Part shown: piece by piece, positions 1 to 8,180 of the stretch
Numbering within the stretch: position 1 is the first letter of the stretch
Layout of the letters: every line of letters begins with the position of its first letter
DNA from: Rhodothermus marinus
GTDB taxonomy: Bacteria > Bacteroidota > Rhodothermia > Rhodothermales > Rhodothermaceae
DNA: 64,000 bases
NCBI RefSeq assembly: GCF_009936275.1
Contig: NZ_AP019797.1
Location: forward strand, 2,835,890-2,899,889
Direction of reading: 5' to 3'
The notes under the pieces: model-generated
The model's database searches: none
Told to the model about the DNA's origin: nothing
The model's input: the letters and a program-made list of their open reading frames with translations, nothing else
Translations under genes and position numbers: made by a program

Positions 1-179
1 ACCGGTGGCACGACCGCTTCGTCGCCGGCCTCGATCGGACAGCGCAGCGACTCGTACCGATGACCCTGCCCCCGGCCGAGCACCAGCTCCAGCCCGGCCA
101 GCGCCCGACGCCGGCAGGCCACGCCCAGTTCGTCGAGCGTGGCCGCCGGCAACGCATCGCTGCTGAGCAACAGCTTCAT
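1..179 (-). CDS. Partial protein, possibly TIM-barrel sugar isomerase-like (N-terminus only)
   Basis: Only the first 59 codons are in the window. The ATG (179-177) overlaps the stop of the DUF2249 gene in an ATGA arrangement, so the two are probably translationally coupled. The visible part begins with a hydrophobic strand (MKLLLSSDAL) followed by a helix with a GLELVLG segment. That start resembles xylose-isomerase-like sugar phosphate isomerases/epimerases, but too little is present to be sure. The gene is cut by the window edge, not broken. Confidence 0.6.
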   Translation of the reverse strand, partial: MKLLLSSDALPAATLDELGVACRRRALAGLELVLGRGQGHRYESLRCPIEAGDEAVVPP

Positions 180-418
180 GCCCGCACCCGCGTAATGCGT
201 ACGCGCCAGACCTCAGGCCCCTGCTCCAGGTACTCCCACGTAAACTGGCCGCTGCGCTCAAACTCGAACTGATAGCGCAGCGGCACCGGATCGTGATCGT
301 TCACCAGCACGAACGACTCGCCCGGCGCCAGTGCATCGAACGTGGCGAAGATCGTGGCGTGCTTCTCACGCGGCGGAATCGGCCGCACGTCCAGCGTCTT
401 TTCGGTCTGCGTGCTCAT
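176..418 (-). CDS. DUF2249 domain protein
   Basis: An 80-residue protein that is essentially one DUF2249 domain: LDVRPIPPREKH at the start, a central FVLVNDHDP segment and a C-terminal WEYLEQGP strand. The family is small and cytosolic, of unknown biochemical role, and is often found with nitrogen-oxide, hemerythrin or iron-sulfur genes (family knowledge). It is transcribed divergently from a Cys-containing regulator and is coupled to the cut gene at 1-179. A good Bacteroidota-type promoter lies 40-70 bp upstream. A role in redox or NO response is inference from these neighbours. Confidence 0.85.
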   Translation of the reverse strand: MSTQTEKTLDVRPIPPREKHATIFATFDALAPGESFVLVNDHDPVPLRYQFEFERSGQFTWEYLEQGPEVWRVRITRVRA

Positions 419-457
419 GGTTGCATTCAGGTTATCAATTCAGGACAAAAGACACCT

Positions 458-488
458 CAAATGTACACGCGCCACCGCTCCATGTCAA
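458..488 (-). promoter_or_regulatory. Promoter of DUF2249 gene
   Basis: On the minus strand TTGACA begins at 488 and TACATTTG lies at 465-458, an exact TAnnTTTG match with about 20 bp between TTG and TA. This is the Bacteroidota sigma-A promoter layout. The predicted start near 451 leaves a leader of about 30 nt. An ATTCAGG motif occurs twice in that leader (427 and 439). Confidence 0.6.
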
Positions 489-514
489 GTTTTAGAAGGA
501 AAAAATCTTTTTTA

Positions 515-560
515 TTGACAGAAGCTCCACGAACCCGTAGTTTACGGGCGGGCTACGGGT
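515..560 (+). promoter_or_regulatory. Promoter and inverted-repeat operator of SufR-like regulator
   Basis: TTGACA at 515 and TAGTTTAC at 538 form a plausible promoter. Overlapping the second box are three related half-sites: ACCCGTAG (533-540), TACGGG (543-548) and CTACGGGT (553-560). The outer two are a perfect inverted repeat. The position, 17 bp before the regulator ATG, suggests autoregulation (inference). Confidence 0.5.
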
Positions 561-576
561 AAAACGAAGCGGTGTA

Positions 577-1227
577 ATGGCGACCTGGACACTCCTGGGC
601 TCCGAGACGAAACGCCAGCTCCTGTTGCTGCTCAAGCGACGCGGGCAGCTCACGCTCGACGAAGCGGAGGAGGCCACCGGACTGACGCGCCCCACGCTTC
701 GGGAGCACCTGACGCAGCTCGAGCGGGACGGCCTTGTGCGTCGCAGCACCGAACGCCGGGGGCGCGGCCGGCCGCGCCTGCTGTACCGACTCACGCCGGC
801 CGGTGCCCAGCTTTTTCCGAACCGGGACGGCATGCTCCTGGGCCGTCTGCTGGACTTCCTGAAGGAAGAAGGAGCCGAGGAGCTGCTCCGCCGCTTCTTC
901 GAGCGCTACTGGGACGAGCGCCTGCAGGCGGCCCGGCAGCGGCTGACGTCCGCGCAGACGCCGGAAGCACGGCTGGCCGCGCTGCGTGATTTTCTGGAAG
1001 AAGAGGGGTTCATGCCCGAGATCGTCGTGTCCGAGCAGGGCGTGGAGATCCGCGAGTGCAACTGTCCGTTTGCCGAAACCGTCCGGCACACGCGTCTTCC
1101 CTGCTACCTGGAAGCTCGCTTTTTCGAGCAGCTGCTCGGCCGAGAGGCCGTCCGCGTCGCCTACATCCCCGACGGCAGCCCGGCGTGCAGCTATGCGTTC
1201 GATTCCCCGTCCAAGGCGGCTCAATAG
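577..1227 (+). CDS. SufR/ArsR-like winged-helix regulator with four cysteines
   Basis: A 216-residue regulator. An N-terminal winged helix (about residues 10-65) has a recognition region RPTLREHLTQLERDGLV and a basic wing RRGRGRPR. A helical middle leads to a C-terminal region with cysteines in the pattern C-x-C-x12-C-x27-C. SufR-type repressors bind a [4Fe-4S] cluster through C-x12-C-x13-C-x14-C; here the x12 spacing is kept, the middle cysteine is absent and an extra one sits beside the first. Fe-S or metal sensing is therefore likely but unproven. It is divergent from the DUF2249 gene and has its own inverted-repeat operator. Its last 7 bp overlap the convergent guaD gene. Confidence 0.8.
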   Translation: MATWTLLGSETKRQLLLLLKRRGQLTLDEAEEATGLTRPTLREHLTQLERDGLVRRSTERRGRGRPRLLYRLTPAGAQLFPNRDGMLLGRLLDFLKEEGAEELLRRFFERYWDERLQAARQRLTSAQTPEARLAALRDFLEEEGFMPEIVVSEQGVEIRECNCPFAETVRHTRLPCYLEARFFEQLLGREAVRVAYIPDGSPACSYAFDSPSKAAQ

Positions 1228-1688
1228 GGCGTGCGGTCGGGGTGGTCGAGCCAGGCCTGAAACGGAGCCCAGGCGTCGCGGTCGGGCACGTGAATGAACG
1301 GAATGCGGCGTTCGGGTCCCGGTCGTTCCAGTTCGTCGTAGATCAGCGCGTCGTCGAAGCCAGCGCGGGCGGCGTCGTGGCGGGTGGCGGCGTAGAAGAC
1401 GCGGGCCGGTCGCGCCCAGTAGATGGCGCCCAGGCACATCGGGCACGGCTCGCAGGAGGTGTACAGGTCGCAGCCGCTCAGCTGAAAGTGTCCCAGGCGG
1501 CGACAGGCCTCGCGGATGGCCACGATCTCGGCGTGGGCGGTCGGGTCGTTGTCGGTGGTGACCCGGTTCGTCCCGACGGCCAGGATCTCGTCGTCACGTA
1601 CCACCAGCGCGGCAAACGGCCCGCCGCCCCGGCGGACGTTCGCTTCGGCCAGACGGATCACTTCGCGGATGAAGGCTTCCGGGTTCAT
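1221..1688 (-). CDS. guaD: Guanine deaminase / zinc nucleoside deaminase
   Basis: A 155-residue cytidine-deaminase-fold protein, the length of the GuaD family. The HAE motif supplies one zinc ligand and the catalytic Glu, and PCPMC supplies two cysteine ligands. The likely reaction is guanine to xanthine plus ammonia in the cytosol; tRNA adenosine deaminase is a less likely alternative. The chosen ATG at 1688 overlaps the zwf stop (ATGA), which fixes it as the last gene of the pentose phosphate operon. A longer in-frame reading upstream lies inside zwf and is rejected. Confidence 0.85.
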   Translation of the reverse strand: MNPEAFIREVIRLAEANVRRGGGPFAALVVRDDEILAVGTNRVTTDNDPTAHAEIVAIREACRRLGHFQLSGCDLYTSCEPCPMCLGAIYWARPARVFYAATRHDAARAGFDDALIYDELERPGPERRIPFIHVPDRDAWAPFQAWLDHPDRTPY

Positions 1689-3142
1689 GGGCTGTCGAGT
1701 TTGCCGATGGGACGCCACACGTGGCCGGGCTCGAGGATGCGGTGCTGGCCGGTGGGGCCTTCGCTGCCGGCCGCGTAGGGTTCGGGCGCCCCGTGCTGCC
1801 AGGCCTTCAGCACGGGATCGAGTACGCGCCAGGCCCATTCCACCTCGTCGTGTCGCAGAAAGTGTGTGCGGTCGCCGCGCACGACGTCGAGCAGCAGCTG
1901 CTCGTAGGCGCTGAACTCGGGCTCGTCGTCCTGGCGGAACGGGGCCGAGAGCACCAGGTGGCGGGCGTTGAGCTGGAGTCCGGGTGCCCGGGCCCAGGCG
2001 TACAGGTCAATGCATTCGGAAGGCTTCAGCCGAAAGATCAGCCAGTTGGCGCTCAGTCCTTCGAGCGGCGTCTGCCGGAACAGGTGCGTGGGCACTTCGC
2101 GAAAGCCGATGGCCACCTCGGAGTAATCGGCCCGCAGGCGTTTGCCGCTACGCAGATAGAAAGGCACGCCCTTCCAGCGCCAGGTGTCCACAAAAAACTT
2201 GACGGCGGCGAACGTCTCGGTGCGCGAATCGCGCGGGATGTTCGGTTCCTCGCGGTAGCCGGGCACCTGCTGGCCCTGCACGGTGCCGGCCGCATACTGT
2301 CCCCGTGCGGCGAAGCGCTCGACGGCCGTCTCGGGGATGGGTCGGACGGCCCGCAGCACCTCCACCTTGTGGTCGCGCAGCACTTCGGGGTGCCAGACGG
2401 CCGGCGGCTCCATGGCCGTGAGCGTGAAGAGCTGCATCAGGTGGTTCTGCAGCATGTCGCGCAGCGCACCGGCCTGATCGTAGTAGCGCCAGCGGCCCTC
2501 CAGGCCCAGCGTTTCGGCCACCGTGATCTGCACCTGTTCGACGTGGGCCGTATTCCAGACCGGTTCAATAAACCGGTTGGCAAAGCGGAAGACCATCAGG
2601 TTCTGGACGGTCTCCTTGCCCAGATAATGATCGATGCGGTACACCTGGCTTTCCTGCCAGTAGCGATGGATCTGGCGGTGTAGCGCCAGAGCCGATTCGA
2701 GGTCCGAGCCGAACGGTTTTTCGATGACGATGCGGCGCCAGCCGCCCTCCTCGCGGTGCAGTCCGGCCTGCCCCAGAGCCTCGGCGGCCTCGCCGAAAAG
2801 TCCGGGGGGAAGCGCCAGGTAAAAGATGGCCGGGCCGTCCACCAGTTCGGCCAGTCCCTGCAGGTGGTCGGCGTGCAGCTCGCCGGAGCGGTAGCTCAGG
2901 CGCGCGGCCAGCTCCTTCCAGGATTTGCGGTCGAAAGCTTCCCGGGCGAACTCCTTCAGGCTTTTCTCGAGGTGTTCGCGGAAGCGCTCGTCGGTCCATT
3001 CGCTGCGGCCGTAGCCCACGATGCGCCGGGGCTGCCACTGCGCCCGGACGAACAGCCGGTAGATGGCCGGCATGAGCAACCGGCGCGTCAGGTCGCCGGT
3101 GGCCCCCAGAATGACCAGCGTGACGTCGTTTCCGTTCGTCAT
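1685..3142 (-). CDS. zwf: Glucose-6-phosphate 1-dehydrogenase
   Basis: A 485-residue enzyme of normal length. It has the N-terminal Rossmann motif GATGDLTRR and the family signature RIDHYLGKE, which contains the catalytic His and substrate-binding Lys. It oxidises glucose 6-phosphate to 6-phosphogluconolactone with NAD(P)+. Its ATG overlaps the pgl stop and its stop overlaps the guaD start, so it is translationally coupled on both sides. Confidence 0.97.
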   Translation of the reverse strand: MTNGNDVTLVILGATGDLTRRLLMPAIYRLFVRAQWQPRRIVGYGRSEWTDERFREHLEKSLKEFAREAFDRKSWKELAARLSYRSGELHADHLQGLAELVDGPAIFYLALPPGLFGEAAEALGQAGLHREEGGWRRIVIEKPFGSDLESALALHRQIHRYWQESQVYRIDHYLGKETVQNLMVFRFANRFIEPVWNTAHVEQVQITVAETLGLEGRWRYYDQAGALRDMLQNHLMQLFTLTAMEPPAVWHPEVLRDHKVEVLRAVRPIPETAVERFAARGQYAAGTVQGQQVPGYREEPNIPRDSRTETFAAVKFFVDTWRWKGVPFYLRSGKRLRADYSEVAIGFREVPTHLFRQTPLEGLSANWLIFRLKPSECIDLYAWARAPGLQLNARHLVLSAPFRQDDEPEFSAYEQLLLDVVRGDRTHFLRHDEVEWAWRVLDPVLKAWQHGAPEPYAAGSEGPTGQHRILEPGHVWRPIGKLDSP

Positions 3143-3804
3143 GGTTCCACCATGTCAGCAGCTTCGCGATCGGCCAGAATGGTGAGCGTCGGCACCGTCA
3201 GCCGCCGGGGCGGAAGGTCGTCTCCTGCCAGCAGGCGCCGGAGTGCTTCGCGCTTGGAGGCGCCGGTCACCAGCAGCAGCGCCGTCTCGGTCTGCGAAAG
3301 GGCCTGCAGCGTCAGCGTAATGCGCTCGGGTGGAGGCTTGGGCGCCTGGCGAACGGGCGCCACCAGGCCGGTGGCCTCCAGTGCGGGATGGCCCGGAAAC
3401 AGGCTGGCCGTGTGTCCGTCTTCGCCCAGGCCGAGCAACACCACGCGAAAAGGGAGCAGCAGGGCCACCAGCGCTTCGGCCTCCCGAGCCCCCCGTTCAG
3501 GTCCCAGTTCGGCCGGAAGTCGCACCAGCCGGTAGCCACGATCGCCCAGCGCCTCGGCCAGCATGCGGTCGTTGCGTTCGAGGTGATCGGGTGGCACGCA
3601 GCGCTCGTCGGTGGGCACCAGCGTGATGGTCGGCCAGGGAAGGTCCATCCCGGCCACCATACGATAGGCCGGCCGCGGCGTGTTGCCGCCGGCCAGCGCC
3701 GCCGTTCCGCCCTCCGCGAGCGCCTGCGCCAGTCGCTGCGCTGCCGTTCGACAGGCGGTCCCGGCATCCGGGTAGACTTCCAACTGCAGGTGCGGTCCGT
3801 TCAT
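3139..3804 (-). CDS. pgl: 6-phosphogluconolactonase
   Basis: A 221-residue protein of the DevB/Pgl sugar isomerase-like fold. It has an early GGNTPRPAY phosphate-binding segment, LVPTDERCVPPD, and a central LLGLGEDGHTASLFPG signature carrying the catalytic His. It hydrolyses 6-phosphogluconolactone between the zwf and gnd steps. ATGA overlaps join it to gnd upstream and zwf downstream. Confidence 0.95.
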   Translation of the reverse strand: MNGPHLQLEVYPDAGTACRTAAQRLAQALAEGGTAALAGGNTPRPAYRMVAGMDLPWPTITLVPTDERCVPPDHLERNDRMLAEALGDRGYRLVRLPAELGPERGAREAEALVALLLPFRVVLLGLGEDGHTASLFPGHPALEATGLVAPVRQAPKPPPERITLTLQALSQTETALLLVTGASKREALRRLLAGDDLPPRRLTVPTLTILADREAADMVEP

Positions 3805-4712
3805 GACGCCGCCCGTTGCACGGGATGCCCGCCGAACGCATGGCGCAGCGCGGCCAGCAGCCGGTCGCCGTAGCGCTCCGGGTCCTGGCTGGCAAACCGC
3901 CGGAACAGCGCGGCCGCGATCGTATCGACGGGCACGCCCAGATCGACGGCTTCCTGGACGGTCCAGCGTCCTTCGCCCGAATCGGCCACCACCGGCGCAA
4001 TGTCGGCCAGCGAGGCATCCTCGCGAAGCACCCCGGCAATCAGGTCGAGCAGGAAGCTCCGGATGATCGTGCCGTGGCGCCAGGCTTCGGCGATGGCGGC
4101 CAGGTCGAGCTGGAAAGGCGCCTTGGCCTTGAGCAAAGCGAAGCCCTCGGCGTAGGCCTGCATCAGGGCGTATTCGATCCCGTTGTGGACCATCTTGACG
4201 AAATGGCCGGCTCCGACGGGTCCGGCGTGCACCCAGCCGCGATCGGGTCCCGGTGCCAGGTGTTCCAGGATGGGACGCAGACGCTCGATCGCCTCGGGCG
4301 GGCCGCCCGCCATAAGGCCGTAGCCTTCCCGCTCGCCCCAGAGTCCGCCCGAGACGCCCACATCGGCAAACAGCAGGCCGCGAGCCTGCAGCGTTTCGGC
4401 GCGGCGGAGCGTGTCGCGGTAGTACGAGTTGCCGCCCTCCACGATCAGATCGCCGGCCGCAAGGAGCGGGGCAAGCTGCGCCAGCACCTGATCGACGGGA
4501 TCGCCGGCCGGCACCATGAGCCAGACCGTCCGCGGCGGTTTCAGCGCCTCCACCAGCGCTTCCAGGCGGTCCACCGTTTCGATACCGTCCTGTGCAAGGC
4601 GAGCGCGGGCTTCCGGGTTCGGGTCGTACCCCACCACACGCACTCCGGCGCGGTGCAGTCGCCGACTCATCCCGGCGCCCATGCGCCCCAGTCCGATCAT
4701 GCCCAGTTCCAT
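3801..4712 (-). CDS. gnd: 6-phosphogluconate dehydrogenase, decarboxylating (short form)
   Basis: About 303 residues: an N-terminal GLGRMG NAD(P)-binding motif, the substrate-binding GVSGGLWGE segment and the catalytic KMVHNGIEY motif. This is the short 6PGDH type of about 300 residues, which lacks the long C-terminal tail of the 470-residue enzymes. It gives ribulose 5-phosphate and CO2. First gene of the operon gnd-pgl-zwf-guaD. Two adjacent ATG codons (4715 and 4712) are possible starts; 4712 gives MELGMIGLG, the usual N-terminus. Confidence 0.93.
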   Translation of the reverse strand: MELGMIGLGRMGAGMSRRLHRAGVRVVGYDPNPEARARLAQDGIETVDRLEALVEALKPPRTVWLMVPAGDPVDQVLAQLAPLLAAGDLIVEGGNSYYRDTLRRAETLQARGLLFADVGVSGGLWGEREGYGLMAGGPPEAIERLRPILEHLAPGPDRGWVHAGPVGAGHFVKMVHNGIEYALMQAYAEGFALLKAKAPFQLDLAAIAEAWRHGTIIRSFLLDLIAGVLREDASLADIAPVVADSGEGRWTVQEAVDLGVPVDTIAAALFRRFASQDPERYGDRLLAALRHAFGGHPVQRAAS

Positions 4713-4824
4713 CATGCGCTTCGCTTTTTTGCTACACAATACGGCAGGCTGAGCTTTTCCGCCAGCACGCGGGAGCTTTCAAAAAATTCATCAGTAACTC
4801 TTTACGAAACGATTGCATTCTGCC

Positions 4825-7182
4825 ATGCGAAGGGTCATCTGCCGGAGCTGGAAGGCGCTGCTGGGAGGGTTGTTGCTTTTTCCGGTAAGCCTCTACGCCC
4901 AGTCGGCCGCGCAACTCGTCGACGAAGGGGACGACTGGCTGGCCCGCGGCGCCTATCAGGAAGCCGAGGAGACGTATCGCGAAGCGCTGGAGCTGGACGC
5001 CACCTACCTGCCCGCCTATCTGGGCATGATTCGCCTGGCCATGGCCCGCGAAAACTGGCACGAAGCCAGCGACTGGGCCGGCAGGGCGCTAAAGATCGAT
5101 TCGTCCAGCCTCGCCGTGCATTACTTTCTGGGGATCAGCGAGCGCGAGCGGGCGCAGTACCAGACGCCCTTCCAGTTCACGCACCGCCGCGAGTCGCGCA
5201 AGCACTTCGAGTGGGTGCTGGCCCGCGACAGCCTCTACCGGGACGTGCTCTACCAGTACGCGCTGCTCTACCGACAGGACGGGGACTATCCCCGGGCCAT
5301 CACCCTGGCCGAGGCGCAGGTGCGGCTGCGGCCCGATCTGGAGGAGGCGGCCATCGGACTTTTCCGCATCTATCAGAGCTATCTGAACCACACCGATCTG
5401 GACACGGCCGGACGCTGGCTGGCGCAGCATCCCACCGACTATGCCCGCTTTTTCGAGGCGGAACGTCTGCGTCGGCTGGGACGGCTCCGGGAAGCCGACG
5501 CCGCGCTTCGGGCACTCGAACGCCCTGATTTTCCCTGGCCCCTTCAGGCCATCGCGCTGATCCGGGCCCGCGTCTGGGCCGCGCTCGACCGGCCCGACTC
5601 GGTGCAGGCGATCATCGACCGCGCCATCCGTACCATCAACGGACCGCTGGCCGCCCGCTTTCTCTTTGAAGACTTCAAATACATCTTCAACCTGCAGGAA
5701 CTGGAGACCTACCGGCGGCTGCAGACGCCCGAGGAATACCGCGCCTTTTTCCAGGCCTTCTGGGAGCGGCGCGACCCGATGCCCGGCCGCCCGGTCAACG
5801 TCCGGCTCGTCGAGCACTACCGCCGGCTGCTGGTGGCCGAGCGCGACTACGCATACGACGGCCCGCGCCTCTGGCACAACAACCCGGACAAATTCGGCGA
5901 GCTGAACCTGCCGCCCACCTATCACCTGAACCACGAGTTCAACGACAAAGGGTTGATCTACATCCGACATGGCCCGCCGGACGACCGGATCGTGACGGTC
6001 AGGGGTGAGGCCAATACGTTTCGTTCGGGTTCGCTGTGGCGCGAGCGGGAATTCGGCATGGGCTGGGTGCCGAACGAGTCGTGGCGTTACTATCGTCCGC
6101 GCATGGACTTTCACTTCGTGATCGACGAAGGTGCCACGGGCAACAACTGGCGGCTGACGCCCGTGCTGGCCAACGCGCAGATGATCGCAGACCGGGAGAT
6201 CTGGGGACCGCCCTACTCCCGCATCATGAGCACGCTGCGCACGAAGTGGGAGGTTGAGGCCGGACTGCGCCCGTTCCAGCCCACCACGCTGGAGCTTTTC
6301 GAACTCCGCGAGGAGATGGCGGCCGAAAGCCGGGCGGCCTACACGCAGGGGCTTACGTCCGATCAGCACCGCTGGCCGGCCGACCTGGTGCCGCTCCCGC
6401 TGGAGGTGCTGCCCGTGGCCTTCCGGGGCGACAGCGGCCGCACCGAGGTGAACGTGTACTACGCGCTGCCGGCCGCGCCTTTCCGCGAGGTGACCGGCCG
6501 CCGCAGTGGCTACACGCCGGCCGAAGTGGGCTTTGCCGTGCACGACGCCGCCTGGCACCCGCTCGTGGCGCAGGTCCAGCAGCGCACAATCCCCATCCTC
6601 CCCGATCCGACGGCGGCCATCAACGACTTCATGGCGGTGGCGCTGGCGCCCGGCACCTATCGGCTGACGCTGCACGGCCGCTCGCTCGAGGCCGAACGCC
6701 TGCAGGGAAGCGTGCAGATCGAACTGGAGGTGCCGGACCTGAGCGGGCCGGGCCTGCAGATGAGCGACCTGCTGCCCGCCTGGCGCATGGAACCCGCCTC
6801 GGGCGCCAGCCGCTTCGTGCGCAACGGCTGGCACCTGTGGCCCAATCCGCTGCGCCGCTTTTCGGTACGCCAGCCGGTCTATCTCTACTTCGAAATCTAC
6901 GGCCTTACGCCCGACACGCAGGGCCGCACCCGCTACACCACCGAGTACATCCTTCGCCCCACGAAACCCCGTAAGAAGTTTCTGGGGCTTTTCGGCGGAG
7001 ACGACCGGCCCGTACTTCGCCTCAAAAGCACGCACGAAGACACCCGGACCGACCTCGACGAGCACGCCGAACTGGACGTCAGCCGCGTCGATCCGGGCGA
7101 CTACGTGCTGGAAGTCCGCATCACCGACGAACGCAGTGGCGCCACCGTCAGCCGCACGCTGGCACTGACCCTGACCGAGTAG
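4825..7182 (+). CDS. GWxTD domain protein with N-terminal TPR repeats
   Basis: About 785 residues. A signal peptide (RSWKALLGGLLLFPVSLYAQ) is followed by tetratricopeptide-like helices at about 30-250 (ARGAYQEAEETYREALELDATY). A GWxTD-type domain follows (LIYIRHGPPDDR, about residues 375-390), then beta-rich C-terminal domains ending near 785. The signature tryptophan motif is degraded here: the expected GW.TDRG reads EFNDKG. The family is periplasmic or exported, of unknown function, and common in Bacteroidota and Acidobacteria. A TTG codon 12 bp upstream could also start it, but ATG at 4825 gives a standard signal peptide. Divergent from gnd. Confidence 0.85.
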   Translation: MRRVICRSWKALLGGLLLFPVSLYAQSAAQLVDEGDDWLARGAYQEAEETYREALELDATYLPAYLGMIRLAMARENWHEASDWAGRALKIDSSSLAVHYFLGISERERAQYQTPFQFTHRRESRKHFEWVLARDSLYRDVLYQYALLYRQDGDYPRAITLAEAQVRLRPDLEEAAIGLFRIYQSYLNHTDLDTAGRWLAQHPTDYARFFEAERLRRLGRLREADAALRALERPDFPWPLQAIALIRARVWAALDRPDSVQAIIDRAIRTINGPLAARFLFEDFKYIFNLQELETYRRLQTPEEYRAFFQAFWERRDPMPGRPVNVRLVEHYRRLLVAERDYAYDGPRLWHNNPDKFGELNLPPTYHLNHEFNDKGLIYIRHGPPDDRIVTVRGEANTFRSGSLWREREFGMGWVPNESWRYYRPRMDFHFVIDEGATGNNWRLTPVLANAQMIADREIWGPPYSRIMSTLRTKWEVEAGLRPFQPTTLELFELREEMAAESRAAYTQGLTSDQHRWPADLVPLPLEVLPVAFRGDSGRTEVNVYYALPAAPFREVTGRRSGYTPAEVGFAVHDAAWHPLVAQVQQRTIPILPDPTAAINDFMAVALAPGTYRLTLHGRSLEAERLQGSVQIELEVPDLSGPGLQMSDLLPAWRMEPASGASRFVRNGWHLWPNPLRRFSVRQPVYLYFEIYGLTPDTQGRTRYTTEYILRPTKPRKKFLGLFGGDDRPVLRLKSTHEDTRTDLDEHAELDVSRVDPGDYVLEVRITDERSGATVSRTLALTLTE

Positions 7183-7209
7183 GCGCCCGTTTTGTCCGCG
7201 ACCAGCCCC

Positions 7210-8151
7210 TTACCATTCGTCCTCGTAGCCGGGGCGGTTGTAGATCTCCGACCAGTCGCGGTGCCCCTCGGTATAGGCCCCCAGACACCAGGTGAACATG
7301 AAGTGCACGGGCGGCGGGGCAATCGTGTCGTGGTAGCCGGGCGTGACGTTGATGGCCTGTTCGTCGAAAATGTGCACGTAGGTGCTCACCGGATCCTCAG
7401 GCCGGGCGCAGTTCTGGAGCACGAACGGCGTATCGCCGGGGATTTCGCTCTCGCAGCGGAAGTGATAGATCTCTTCCTTGGCCCGGTCGCCCAGCCCGAA
7501 CGGCCCGTCCGGTCCGTGAAAGTGGGGCGGATAGCTGCCCACGCCGCCCGGCTGGGCCAGGTAGGTGTCACCGAAAAGCAGACGGCAGGCCTGCACGTTC
7601 TGATCGACCAGCTTGTAGACGGTGCGGCGTGTCATGGGCCGTTTGCGCCCCAGATCGGCGGCCAGCTCGGTGCCCTCGATGTCCCGGTGACGCACCAGCT
7701 GCACGGGGTACTCCGTATGGCATTCGATGGCCCGGAATTCGCTCACGTCGGCCAGCGGACCGTCGGCCTCGACCACCACCCGACGCCCCAGCCCCACGTA
7801 GAGCACGTCGCCCTTGCCCAGCGTATAGGTCTGGCCGTCCACAGTGAGCCGGGCCTGCCCCCGGTTCACGTAGAAGACCGCCTCCTCGGTGTCGCCGAGT
7901 TGCACCGGGATCGGTGCGTAGCCGGGCGCGTCCGGCTGCAGCGCAATCCGGGCAAAGCGCAGAAAACGGAAGCTGGAGTTTTCGCCGGTGATGATCTCCT
8001 CGCGTCGGTTGAGCGCCGGCCGGGCGTCGAACAGCTCGACGGTGCGTGGCGCTTCCTCGCCGGGCATGATCGCCCGTCCGGTCAGCCGTCGCTGAGCCGG
8101 CGTTTTCGGTTCCGTCGTTACGAAGGGTCCGATGTCACGGGGTGGTACCAT
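7210..8151 (-). CDS. IolB/KduI-family cupin isomerase, uronate operon
   Basis: 313 residues, two cupin folds. The N-terminal half has EEAVFYVNRGQARLTVDG. The second cupin has SYPPHFH and EEIYHF, which supply metal ligands, and GYHDTIAPP near the end. SYPPHxH resembles 5-deoxy-glucuronate isomerase (IolB); the position 29 bp after uxaC favours a uronate-pathway role such as 5-keto-4-deoxyuronate isomerase (KduI). No other inositol gene is in view, so the exact substrate is unresolved. Longer than typical IolB or KduI (about 270-280) by an N-terminal extension. Confidence 0.75.
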   Translation of the reverse strand: MVPPRDIGPFVTTEPKTPAQRRLTGRAIMPGEEAPRTVELFDARPALNRREEIITGENSSFRFLRFARIALQPDAPGYAPIPVQLGDTEEAVFYVNRGQARLTVDGQTYTLGKGDVLYVGLGRRVVVEADGPLADVSEFRAIECHTEYPVQLVRHRDIEGTELAADLGRKRPMTRRTVYKLVDQNVQACRLLFGDTYLAQPGGVGSYPPHFHGPDGPFGLGDRAKEEIYHFRCESEIPGDTPFVLQNCARPEDPVSTYVHIFDEQAINVTPGYHDTIAPPPVHFMFTWCLGAYTEGHRDWSEIYNRPGYEDEW

Positions 8152-8180
8152 GGGTCGCTGTTGGTCTGATGGTTCAACGT

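Noticed and set aside
5089-7065. Long minus-strand open frame (658 codons) across the GWxTD gene
   Set aside because: Antisense shadow typical of high-GC DNA; the plus strand has a signal peptide, TPRs and a known domain.
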